From: Rhizobiaceae bacterium | GTDB lineage: Bacteria; Pseudomonadota; Alphaproteobacteria; Rhizobiales; Rhizobiaceae | Direction of reading: 5' to 3' | NCBI GenBank assembly: GCA_014238155.1 | Contig: JABABQ010000052.1 | Location: forward strand, 1-64,000 | DNA: 64,000 nt | Shown here: positions 1 through 7,271 of the stretch, in pieces | Numbering within the stretch: position 1 is the stretch's first letter | Layout of the letters: each line of letters begins with the position of its first letter | Notes under the pieces: generated by a model | Database searches by the model: none | Told to the model about the DNA's origin: nothing | What the model saw: only the letters and a program-made list of their open reading frames with translations | Program-made: the position numbers and the translations under genes

Positions 1-1440
1 TCGACCATAACACCAGGAGGCTCCACGACCTTTACCGTTGCCTATACCCCAACCATTGCCGGAGCGTTTTCCTTCGAGATCGATATCGGCAGCAATGACA
101 GCGATGAGAACCCCTATGATATCACCGTCTCAGGCACCGCAGCACAGTTGGGCGTCGCATTGGCTTTCGAAGATCCTGAGCAAGCTACGTTCCCAGCAAA
201 TCGTGCAGTCGTGTTGACGGTAACATTTTCCGAACCCGTCGAGGCTGGAAGCGACCTGGATGAGGGTAGAGGTTTCGGTGACTACACGGACGTCGAAGTG
301 TCACGAGGGTCTTGGCGGATACTGGAAGGTGGAAATGGGTATTCCATATTCCGGATTGAAGTGACCGCAGAAAGCTACAACCCGATCACGGTTCGGGTAC
401 CGGAGCGGGCTGCCGCGGCTACGGTGGCAAACAAATTGGAACTCTGGTCGGTGGCGTCAAACGTGATCAATGTCGCGCCAGACCTCGAAACAGAACATAC
501 GTCAAAACTAATTTCAGATTTCATAGTAGAGCGGGGCACGCAAATCATCGGAAGTCGCCCAGATTTCCGAAGCCTCGTCCTAGGTGATAGAGCACCAAAC
601 GGTTTCTTTCGGACTGAGATGGTAAATGGGGAACTACAGTTAGGCATTGAAACTGATCTACGACGGCTGAGCTTGTCCGAGAGGTGGACCGGGTGGGCAC
701 GTGTCGGGGCAAGTCATTCGGAGTTTGGCGGCGACCGGTTATCCTTCGGAACTGTTCAACTTGGGGCACATAAAGAGTTTTGGCAGCATCTTTGGCTCGG
801 GGTGATCGGCGAGATGGACCATGCCGCTCAGAAGAATGTGGAACATGGCAGTGCGGTGCAAGGAACCGGATTATTGTTGGGTGGTTATGGCGTCTGGACA
901 GATGCGCCTTTGAACGGGTTTCTGGAGGCCCAACTCAGCTGGGGGCGGTCCTGGAACAAGATCAATCCTTATGGCGTCTATGAAGACAACTTTGATACCA
1001 CACGATGGTTGGCGCATCTGAAATACGGTGCTGACTACAAATGGGATGCCTGGAGGTTGTCGCCGACCCTCGGCATTGACTATCTGAACGAACGCCAGCT
1101 GAGTTATGTTGACACGCGGGGCGCACTAATTTCGGGGCAAACGATCAGCCTGGGTGAGTTTTCATTCGGAACCAAATTAATTCACACAACGAAGCTTCCG
1201 ACTGAAGGCGAACTCCAGTTCTCGGCCGGTGCCAATGGAATTTTTACTTTTGCACTCTCGGATGAGCATTTGTCAGATAACTTTCCAATCGAAAGGTACA
1301 GCCTGCGAACAAAGCTAGAACTCGGTGTAGCCCTGAAAGGCGATGGCTACGACCTCTCGGCATCGCTTTTCAATGATGGGATAGGTATCGGTGACTTTAC
1401 GAGTTGGAGCGGAACGGTTGGATTGAATCTGGAGTTTTAA
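1..1440 (+). CDS. Autotransporter-like surface protein, C-terminal part (5' end outside window)
   Basis: The frame is open from base 1, so the gene starts upstream of the window; an apparent TTG start at 148 is internal. The first ~48 residues look like an ASH/choice-of-anchor-D beta-sandwich repeat (GGSTTFTVAYTPTIAGAF, then SDENPYDITVSGTA). Next comes a bacterial Ig-like unit (LTVTFSEPV ... ITVRVPERAAA). A linker (SKLISDFIVERGTQIIGSRPDF) resembles the segment before autotransporter barrels, and about 260 residues of alternating amphipathic strands follow, ending in a terminal Phe (GTVGLNLEF), as outer-membrane barrels do. By family knowledge such proteins display an N-terminal passenger on the cell surface. 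The missing 5' part would show the passenger type. The gene lies beside integrase remnants, so it may be part of an older integrated element. Confidence 0.8.
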   Translation, partial: STITPGGSTTFTVAYTPTIAGAFSFEIDIGSNDSDENPYDITVSGTAAQLGVALAFEDPEQATFPANRAVVLTVTFSEPVEAGSDLDEGRGFGDYTDVEVSRGSWRILEGGNGYSIFRIEVTAESYNPITVRVPERAAAATVANKLELWSVASNVINVAPDLETEHTSKLISDFIVERGTQIIGSRPDFRSLVLGDRAPNGFFRTEMVNGELQLGIETDLRRLSLSERWTGWARVGASHSEFGGDRLSFGTVQLGAHKEFWQHLWLGVIGEMDHAAQKNVEHGSAVQGTGLLLGGYGVWTDAPLNGFLEAQLSWGRSWNKINPYGVYEDNFDTTRWLAHLKYGADYKWDAWRLSPTLGIDYLNERQLSYVDTRGALISGQTISLGEFSFGTKLIHTTKLPTEGELQFSAGANGIFTFALSDEHLSDNFPIERYSLRTKLELGVALKGDGYDLSASLFNDGIGIGDFTSWSGTVGLNLEF

Positions 1441-1467
1441 TGAATTATCGACCTGCTTCTGTCTTAG

Positions 1468-1603
1468 CCCCCGTGTTTTTCCGTTTCAAACAGCATTCTT
1501 TCCTACCCCAACTCGCGCTTCGGAATTCAACCCAACGAGGAGCCCAATGAGCAAACGTCCTAACGAAAAAAACGAACGCCTAAAGCGCCGATTCCTAGAG
1601 TTT
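1468..1603 (+). repeat. Degenerate copy of the integrase leader and 5' end
   Basis: This stretch is collinear with 4458-4594. Both begin CCCCCGTGTTTTTCCG, and both reach ATGAGCAAACGTCC after almost the same distance (74 and 75 bp from the G of CCCCCG to the ATG). Both then encode the same first 20 residues except one Tyr-to-Phe change. Similarity is clear but imperfect, with many third-position changes, so this is a diverged copy and not a recent duplication. It ends abruptly after the GAGTTTCG codons near 1600. The simplest reading is the left-over 5' end of a related integrase from an earlier insertion. Confidence 0.75.
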
Positions 1604-1687
1604 CGTAGGGACATTTATTTTGCAACAAACGCAAGCAGTTTGATTCAAGCACCCACAGACACCATGTCTTTGCAGAATGAGATTTAA
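1547..1687 (+). pseudogene. Truncated tyrosine integrase, N-terminal remnant only
   Basis: ATG at 1547 opens MSKRPNEKNERLKRRFLEF, nearly identical to the N-terminus of the intact integrase at 4538. After about 20 residues the homology stops, and the frame runs through unrelated sequence to a TAA at 1685. No catalytic domain remains, so this cannot be a working recombinase. The break probably marks a deletion or recombination junction between two related elements. A 46-residue peptide could still be translated but has no evident function. Confidence 0.7.
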
Positions 1688-1698
1688 AAGCGCAATAT

Positions 1699-2893
1699 AT
1701 GGCATCTTTCAGCGGCTTTATCCGCAAATCACCCCCTGATCGTCTGCGGCAGTTTTTCACGGCGCGGAGTGTCAAGGCTCCTGACGACTTTGACTGGGTG
1801 AGCAAGGGGCGCGGGACGGTGTTGGTCAGGTCCATTGAAGACCTGTTATCTCACATGGCTGACTTAAAACAGGACGCCCTGAAGGCCGAACTAGACCTTC
1901 TGGCCAGCCTGGCCGACAGCGTTGGGATGATAAGTGCCGAACAGATTTGCGCTGGTCAAGGCGTGGATCTGGAAGGATTGGAGGGCGTGCAAGATGTCTT
2001 GTTGATGGTTTCAATCGACCATCCGCAAATTCTTGACCGGGTGGCGGCGCAGGCGTCCTTAATGCGCAGAACAGGTGGCAGGAACTGGTCTGCTTATCAA
2101 TTTGACGATGATGGCAGGCCATGGGCGCTCGACGATGAAGCGGCACGCGCCTCTCGATCTGCCAGACCACCGCAAGCGCGAAGCGGATTGGTACAAATCC
2201 ATTCGCGTACACCCTATCACCGGGGAAGAAAGCGAAATAATTCAGGCCACGATCTACGTCGAGGAGCGTGCAGAAAGCGAGTTGACATTTGGCTCGTCTG
2301 AAACGCTGGAGCGGCAGATCGTGCAAAAGGTTTTGGAGGTGGGAATTGCGTGCGACGCCAAAGAGCGTGTTGTCGAAATCTGTGCGAAAGGCGGCAAACA
2401 CGTGCGGGATGAATATGCAGCATCATTTGCCAATCATTTTGCACCGCACGCGGAAGCGCCGGTCGAAACTCCCCGGCGTGAGGTCATGCTGGAGACCCTG
2501 CGCAATTCGCCGGAACTCGAAACCGAACCTGCTGACGGCATCGAACGGGTTGAAGTTTCTTCGCTTGATTTCCATTCAACTGGCGGCGGCTTAACCCGCA
2601 TCGAGAGGCGTGGCGAAGACGAAAACATCTACCAATTTCTTGAACGGCGATTTGGTGGCTTATCGCCCCTGCGCGCAGGAGGTTGGCAGATCACCGGGGC
2701 AACGCTCCGAGTCGTTTTGGCCGCAAGAGAAGGTCAGCGACGCCGTACCTTGACGGTAACTCTTCGTGCGCCGAACAATACGACCCTGCCCAACAAAACC
2801 GAAAAAGACCGGAATTTTGTTTTTTCTCTTTTGGAGCGTTGGAACCTGCTCGCTGGGCAACCAAAGAACAGTGATATGATTAAGGAGACCTGA
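1699..2893 (+). pseudogene. Unrecognised element-borne protein, split by an apparent frameshift
   Basis: Two overlapping frames look like halves of one gene. The first (from ATG 1699) gives sensible protein up to about FDDDGRPWALDDEAA near 2140 and then turns Arg-rich and random. The second becomes sensible from about LPDHRKREADWYKSI near 2160 and continues to 2893. Joining them needs a one-base shift between roughly 2140 and 2170 and would give a protein of ~395 residues. I recognise no family; the N-terminal ~130 residues look helical, the rest mixed. It is followed directly by the next gene (TGA then TTG, no gap), so the two are translationally linked. Alternatives are programmed +1 frameshifting, a sequencing error, or two separate proteins. 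Confidence 0.55.
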
Positions 2894-3712
2894 TTGTCCG
2901 CAATTGCATTGCTTTGTGAAATGATAGGTCACGGGGGCACGGTTTCCGCTTCTTCGATCCGTATGAAAACCGGCTGCAACTTGCTGTTGCATGAGGGCTA
3001 TATTCGCGAATCTGGCGTGGTGCAGGCCGTCACCTGCCAGAATTGTGACAACCCGCATGATGCTGCAATCCTCTTCAAAAATGAGCAGTATGGGTATATT
3101 TGCCCCGACTGTGGGTTTGTGCCTGTCGAACGCTCTGCTGTCGTGGGGATGTTGCCGGATTTACCGAAACTCGTAGCGGCTTTGGCCAATGTTTTTGAGT
3201 GCAAACGCCGCAGGGCAACGCCGCTATCGGACAGAACTTTTCGCGTTGGAGCGATTGAATCTGTCGGTGGGGATGTGGCGATCTATTTCCATCCCCGCTT
3301 GCAAAGCGAACAGGATGTCATTGACCTGGAAACTGCACTGTCTCGCGAAATCCATTCTCGGTTTCGGTTGATCCTGACTGCGGAGGGTGCGCTTCCGTTT
3401 CCAAAAGCAAAAACTGCACGACTGGATGAGGTAGTCGAATTTCCTGATGACACAGGTATTCTCTTCAAGACAACCGATCCACTGACAATCGTCAATGCCC
3501 CAGTTAGGCGAGTTGGTGGTGCCCCAAATAAATATGCGCACATGCTGATTCCGCTGATCCAATCCAGGATTCAGGATGGCATCGCCCTCGAAGGACGAAA
3601 TGAGGAAGCCAAGGCAATTCTGGACTTCCTAAGAACCCAAAACCCCGCCGACAAGCCGCCATCATTGCTGACGATCAAGCGTTATGTCACCAAAATACGA
3701 GGTGGATCATAA
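2894..3712 (+). CDS. Unrecognised zinc-finger protein of the tRNA-Ser element
   Basis: The start is TTG at 2894, directly after the stop of the upstream gene, with an AGGAGA ribosome site 5 bp before it. The product has 272 residues. Two CxxC pairs (CQNC at 48-51 and CPDC at 70-73) form a probable zinc ribbon. The C-terminal ~60 residues are helical and basic at the end (LLTIKRYVTKIRGG), compatible with DNA or RNA binding. I recognise no named family. The tight coupling to the upstream gene suggests the two products work together. An element-specific regulator, replication or defence role is possible, but the sequence does not decide. Confidence 0.7.
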   Translation: MSAIALLCEMIGHGGTVSASSIRMKTGCNLLLHEGYIRESGVVQAVTCQNCDNPHDAAILFKNEQYGYICPDCGFVPVERSAVVGMLPDLPKLVAALANVFECKRRRATPLSDRTFRVGAIESVGGDVAIYFHPRLQSEQDVIDLETALSREIHSRFRLILTAEGALPFPKAKTARLDEVVEFPDDTGILFKTTDPLTIVNAPVRRVGGAPNKYAHMLIPLIQSRIQDGIALEGRNEEAKAILDFLRTQNPADKPPSLLTIKRYVTKIRGGS

Positions 3713-3793
3713 CTGGATCACTACTCTCCATCTGTTCTGACCCACCTTTCGTCCATCAACGTCCATGTATTCCCAACCGAAGGAGTACGGGCC

Positions 3794-4009
3794 ATGACGA
3801 ATCCAACTGAACTTTTAACTCAAGCCACACAGGTTATCGCCGTTTCACCGAACGAGGCCGCGCGCCTGTGCAGCATTGGCCGAACGACCCTTTATGCGGC
3901 CCTATCAGCGGGGGAACTGAAGAGCATCGAGATCGGCACGCGCCGCTTGATCACAATTGATGCGATCAAGGATTGGTTGCGCCAAAACGAACAGAACTCA
4001 ATCAATTAG
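3794..4009 (+). CDS. Excisionase/AlpA-like helix-turn-helix protein
   Basis: A 71-residue protein with one HTH_17/MerR-type DNA-binding domain: SPNEAARLCSIGRTTLYAAL (helix-turn-helix), then GELKSIEIGTRRLITIDAI (wing) and KDWLRQ. Proteins of this size and fold next to integrases usually serve as recombination directionality factors (Xis) or as AlpA-type activators of the integrase. An AAGGAG ribosome site lies 10 bp before ATG 3794. The next gene begins 10 bp after its stop, so the two are probably co-transcribed with the integrase. Directionality factor versus transcription regulator cannot be decided from sequence. Confidence 0.75.
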   Translation: MTNPTELLTQATQVIAVSPNEAARLCSIGRTTLYAALSAGELKSIEIGTRRLITIDAIKDWLRQNEQNSIN

Positions 4010-4018
4010 AGTTCTGCC

Positions 4019-4444
4019 ATGCCAAAGCAAGCCCGCATCAATGGCATCAAATCATATCGCTGTTACACATCTTCAGAGGCGGCAGAACTTGTCGGCGTTT
4101 CTAAACGGACCCTACACAATTGGACAAGGGACGGGTTGCAAATTTTGGATTGCGAACGCCCTGCCCTGATCCGAGGCGACGACCTGCGAGACTATATTCT
4201 TAAACAGCGACAAAGCGCCAAGGTCAAAACCGGTCTGTGCGAATTTTACTGCCTAAAGTGTCGGGACAGCCGGAGCGCTTACGGTGCAATGGCAGACTGC
4301 AAAATCTCAGGAAATCGGGCGATGCTGACCGCCCTTTGCGACACCTGCGAAACGGTCGTTTGCAAGCCCGTGTCATTGGCGCGCTTGCCCGAAATCGGTC
4401 GCACCCTCGACCTCACAATAAAGGGGGATGGGGCGACATTATAG
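4019..4444 (+). CDS. HTH plus zinc-ribbon DNA-binding protein
   Basis: A 141-residue protein with two parts. Residues ~13-65 are a MerR/HTH_17-like domain (TSSEAAELVGVSKRTLHNWT, then RDGLQILDCERPALIRGDDL). Residues ~75-120 carry two CxxC pairs (CLKC at 78-81, CDTC at 107-110), a likely zinc ribbon. It lies between the small HTH gene and the integrase, all in one direction. Similar HTH/zinc-ribbon pairs occur on integrative elements, but I know of no defined role. A role in integrase control or element-end recognition is inferred from position only. Confidence 0.65.
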   Translation: MPKQARINGIKSYRCYTSSEAAELVGVSKRTLHNWTRDGLQILDCERPALIRGDDLRDYILKQRQSAKVKTGLCEFYCLKCRDSRSAYGAMADCKISGNRAMLTALCDTCETVVCKPVSLARLPEIGRTLDLTIKGDGATL

Positions 4445-4537
4445 TGGTGGACATGAACCCCCGTGTTTTTCCGCCTCAGGCGGCATCCCTTCGCGCCCCA
4501 ATGCACCCCCTCGAAATGTAACCCAATGAGGACCCAA

Positions 4538-5563
4538 ATGAGCAAACGTCCAAACGAGAAAAACGAACGCTTGAAACGCCGGTTCTTGGAGTATCGCCAG
4601 TATGCCCGCCAGCTATCAGAAAAAACGCTGGATAGAGAAATCGCCGCCCTTGAACGCTTTGACGTCTGGAATCGGCGCAAGGATTTTGCCCGCTTTCACA
4701 TCGAACAGGCGATGGGTTTTCGCACCCATCTGGAACAGTCCAAAAGCAAATCGGCCAAGCCTCTCAGTAAGTCCACCATGCGAGCGATCTTGACCACATT
4801 GCGCGAGTTCGTTCTTTGGCTTTCTCAGCAAGATGGCTTTCGCAGCCGGATCAAAGCGGCTGATGCTGATTACTTCAACTTGTCCCGGCGCGATAAGGCT
4901 GAAGCGCGTGCAGCAGCCCCTCGCCCAGCACCCAGCATTAAACAGGCTAAACATGCGCTGAGCCTGATGCCGAGCCAGACACCGCATCAGAAACGTGACA
5001 AAGCCGTCTTTGCTCTTCTCTGCCTGACAGGCATCCGCGTGGCGGCTCTGGCGTCGTTGAAGATCAAACATGTTGACCTGCGCGAAAAGTCTGTCACGCA
5101 AAACCCGCGCGAGGTGGCGACCAAATTCGGCAGATCGATTGACACGTTCTTTGCCAAAGATTTCGACGAGGCCGAGGCGGCGCTGGCGGATTGGATCACC
5201 TACCTTGATGACGTGGCGCTGTATGGCCCTGATGATTCGATCTTCCCGGCAACGGCTATTGAAGCTCAGTCGAACGCTGGCTTTGCAGTCACAGGTTTTG
5301 AACGCCGCCCTTGGCGCAGCACGGAACCCATGCGTAAAATCGTGCGGCTGGCGTTTGGGGCGGCCAATATCCCGAACTATGGCCCGCACGCCTTTCGACA
5401 CATGCTGGCCCGACATGCGGCAAAGACTTGCGAATCCATTGCGGAACTAGTGGCCACGTCGCAGAACCTTGGGCACACCGACGTTTTGACCACTCTGCGA
5501 AGCTATGGCCAAATCAGTCGAGAAGAACAGAGGCGGTTGATCACGGGAGAATCAGAGGATTGA
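4538..5563 (+). CDS. Tyrosine site-specific integrase
   Basis: A 341-residue tyrosine recombinase. An N-terminal SAM-like/core-binding domain covers ~15-115, and the catalytic domain ~140-330. Catalytic residues are visible: Arg167 (CLTGIRVAALASL), His284 and Arg287 (HAFRHML), His313 (LGHTD) and Tyr323 (RSYGQI). ATG 4538 is chosen over the upstream ATG at 4463 because the degenerate copy at 1547 preserves exactly this N-terminus. The gene points at the 3' end of tRNA-Ser, 118 bp away, the usual arrangement for elements that integrate into tRNA genes. It appears intact and is expected to catalyse integration, and excision with a directionality factor. Confidence 0.92.
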   Translation: MSKRPNEKNERLKRRFLEYRQYARQLSEKTLDREIAALERFDVWNRRKDFARFHIEQAMGFRTHLEQSKSKSAKPLSKSTMRAILTTLREFVLWLSQQDGFRSRIKAADADYFNLSRRDKAEARAAAPRPAPSIKQAKHALSLMPSQTPHQKRDKAVFALLCLTGIRVAALASLKIKHVDLREKSVTQNPREVATKFGRSIDTFFAKDFDEAEAALADWITYLDDVALYGPDDSIFPATAIEAQSNAGFAVTGFERRPWRSTEPMRKIVRLAFGAANIPNYGPHAFRHMLARHAAKTCESIAELVATSQNLGHTDVLTTLRSYGQISREEQRRLITGESED

Positions 5564-5566
5564 TGG

Positions 5567-5591
5567 GAAACAGGGCGATTCTGCCTGTTTC
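5567..5591 (+). terminator. Stem-loop just after the integrase stop
   Basis: GAAACAGG (5567-5574) pairs perfectly with CCTGTTTC (5584-5591) around a 9-base loop, 3 bp after the integrase stop codon. No T-run follows, so it is at best a weak intrinsic terminator. It could instead be an inverted repeat recognised by the integrase or by an accessory factor near the attachment site. Confidence 0.4.
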
Positions 5592-5605
5592 AAAGGCGCA
5601 TCGTA

Positions 5606-5628
5606 TGTGGGAACGAGTGTGGGAGCGA
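5606..5628 (+). repeat. Two short direct repeats between integrase and tRNA-Ser
   Basis: TGTGGGAACGA (5606-5616) and TGTGGGAGCGA (5618-5628) match at 10 of 11 positions with a 12-bp period. Integrase arm-binding sites in attachment regions are often short direct repeats placed like this, between the integrase gene and the target tRNA. The assignment is inferred from location and repetition only. Confidence 0.4.
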
Positions 5629-5681
5629 ATTTTCGAATTTCCATTATAACCCTAATAAATCAAGGTCTTATGAATGGACCA

Positions 5682-5771
5682 TGGCGGTGAGGGTGGGATT
5701 CGAACCCACGGTACGCTTCCACGCACGGCAGTTTTCAAGACTGCTGCCTTAAACCACTCGGCCACCTCACC
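5682..5771 (-). tRNA. tRNA-Ser (anticodon UGA)
   Basis: On the minus strand the sequence folds as a class II tRNA. The acceptor stem GGTGAGG pairs with CCTCACC, followed by a discriminator G and an encoded CCA. The D-arm starts GCCGAGTGG. The anticodon stem-loop CAGTCTTGAAAACTG places TGA in the loop (plus-strand 5735-5737). A long variable arm and the T-arm GTGGGTTCGAATCCCAC complete it. The 3' end faces the integrase and is the presumed attachment target of the left-hand element. A second copy of this 3' end, expected at the other element boundary, is not visible within the window. Confidence 0.97.
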
Positions 5772-5814
5772 ACGCGACACTCCTATGATGCATTCGCGCC
5801 CTCATATCAAGTCT

Positions 5815-6045
5815 CTATTCAAACAGATATGAGATTATCAACCACGTCACACAAGACCCACAAATCCAGCCCACCAACATGCCGCCCCACAACATCCTCG
5901 CATAGGATGTTTTGCGGGATTGCGTCACATTCACCCCGTCAGCAAGGTCACGAAAAAATAACACCGAAGGCAGCATTCCAATCGGAACACCCAGCATGCC
6001 GGTCACCGCGCTGGTGAATATCTTGATTAGAAAATACAAACTCAT
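5815..6045 (-). CDS. Small predicted membrane protein, unrecognised
   Basis: A possible 76-residue protein starting MSLYFLIKIFTSAVTG with two hydrophobic segments (about residues 4-28 and 51-72) separated by a short polar loop (FRDLADGVNVTQSRKTSYAR). The frame extends further upstream, but that part crosses the terminator of the preceding operon, so the ATG at 6045 is preferred. No clear ribosome site is seen. It sits between the BMP operon terminator and tRNA-Ser. I do not recognise a family. Confidence 0.45.
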   Translation of the reverse strand: MSLYFLIKIFTSAVTGMLGVPIGMLPSVLFFRDLADGVNVTQSRKTSYARMLWGGMLVGWICGSCVTWLIISYLFE

Positions 6046-6070
6046 AAGCCGGTGATATGCCAAAAGAGTA

Positions 6071-6102
6071 AACAAAAAAGGCGCCCGGTTAACCGGGCGC
6101 CT
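6071..6102 (-). terminator. Rho-independent terminator of the BMP transporter operon
   Basis: A perfect 24-bp palindrome (AGGCGCCCGGTT/AACCGGGCGCCT, 6079-6102) is followed on the minus strand by a run of T (plus-strand A 6074-6079). It lies 26 bp after the stop of the substrate-binding protein gene. Confidence 0.9.
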
Positions 6103-6127
6103 GATTGATTTTACGTTGTACCTGCGC

Positions 6128-7204
6128 TTATTGCGGCAGTTTGTCGTCAACACCTTTGACGTAGAAGTTCATGCCCAGCAGCGTTCCTATATCGGACTTC
6201 TCACCGTCCTTCAGCCATTCACTACCATCCTGCTTGGTGACAGGACCGGTAAAAGGCTCCAATGATCCGTCCTTGATCGCAGCCGCAGTTTTGGTGGCCA
6301 TCGCCGCAACGTCGTCCGGCATATTGGTGTAGGGTGCCATCACCACATTGCCATCAGCCATGCCATGCCAGACATCCTGCTGTTCCCACGTACCTTCCAT
6401 AACGGCCTTGACCCGCTCCACGTAATAGGGAGCCCAATCGTCGATAATCGCGGTCAGCTGGGTATTGGGACCAAATTTGATCATGTCAGAAGCCTGACCA
6501 AATGCCTTGATGCCGCGCTCAGACGCGACCTGCATGGCAGCTGTGGAGTCGGTGTGCTGGGTGATGATGTCAACACCCTGGTCGATCAACGCCTTGGCAG
6601 CATCCGCTTCTTTTGGTGGATCGAACCAGGTGGAAACCCAAACAACTTTCAGTTTGAAATCAGGATTAACCGACTGCGCGCCCAGAATGAATGCGTTGAT
6701 GCCACGCACAACTTCCGGAATTGGGAAAGAGGCGATATAGCCCGCCACGCCGGTTTTCGATAGTTTCGCGGCAATCTGACCTTGCACGTAACGTCCCTGA
6801 TAAAATTTCGACGAATAGGTCGAAATGTTGGCGCTTTCGCGCTTGAAGCCCGTTGCGTGTTCAAACTTAACTTTAGGATGTTTCTTTGCCGCCTTGTTGG
6901 TCGGATCCATGTAGTTGAAGGAAGTCGTAAAGATGATATTGCAGCCACTGCGGGCAAAAGCTTCGATCGGACGCTGAGCTTCGGCGCTTTCCGGGACGTT
7001 TTCCAGATAGGCCGTTTCGACTTTATCGCCCAGTTCTGCTTCCACAGCCAACCGGCCCTGGTCATGCTGATAAGTCCAGCCGAAGTCACCGGTTGGGCCG
7101 ATATAGATAAAGCATGCTTTTGTTTTAGCATGACTGTCGGCCAATGCCTGGCCCGACAGCATGACCGCACAAGAAGCGGCCAACGCGAAGAGTGTTTTTT
7201 TCAT
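6128..7204 (-). CDS. BMP-family ABC transporter substrate-binding lipoprotein-like protein
   Basis: A 358-residue periplasmic binding protein. The N-terminal signal peptide (MKKTLFALAASCAVMLSGQALA) is Sec-type with an Ala-x-Ala cleavage site, and there is no obvious lipobox. The mature part has BMP/PnrA-like features: an early FIYIGPTGDFGWTYQHDQG, then FARSGCNIIFTTSFNYMD and GINAFILGAQSVNP, then the hinge and ligand segment DIITQHTDSTAAMQ. Relatives bind purine nucleosides or related compounds for import. It is the last gene of the operon, 67 bp after the permease gene and before a strong terminator. The exact substrate cannot be read here. Confidence 0.9.
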   Translation of the reverse strand: MKKTLFALAASCAVMLSGQALADSHAKTKACFIYIGPTGDFGWTYQHDQGRLAVEAELGDKVETAYLENVPESAEAQRPIEAFARSGCNIIFTTSFNYMDPTNKAAKKHPKVKFEHATGFKRESANISTYSSKFYQGRYVQGQIAAKLSKTGVAGYIASFPIPEVVRGINAFILGAQSVNPDFKLKVVWVSTWFDPPKEADAAKALIDQGVDIITQHTDSTAAMQVASERGIKAFGQASDMIKFGPNTQLTAIIDDWAPYYVERVKAVMEGTWEQQDVWHGMADGNVVMAPYTNMPDDVAAMATKTAAAIKDGSLEPFTGPVTKQDGSEWLKDGEKSDIGTLLGMNFYVKGVDDKLPQ

Positions 7205-7224
7205 AATTGGATTTCCCTGAATTT

Positions 7225-7238
7225 GAGGACATGTCCTC
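7225..7238. promoter_or_regulatory. 14-bp perfect palindrome before the BMP gene
   Basis: GAGGACATGTCCTC lies in the 67-bp gap between the second permease gene and the binding-protein gene, about 20 bp upstream of the latter's start. It could be an operator for a dimeric regulator or an mRNA hairpin that uncouples expression of the binding protein from the membrane parts. Confidence 0.4.
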
Positions 7239-7271
7239 GACTATGTTGGTGTTTTTATTATTGGTTATGGA

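Noticed and set aside
148-150. Possible TTG start for the left-edge gene
   Set aside because: The frame is open to base 1 and the upstream residues form a recognisable ASH-type repeat, so the true start lies outside the window.
4616-5416. 266-codon minus-strand frame
   Set aside because: Antisense to the integrase, whose catalytic residues are intact.
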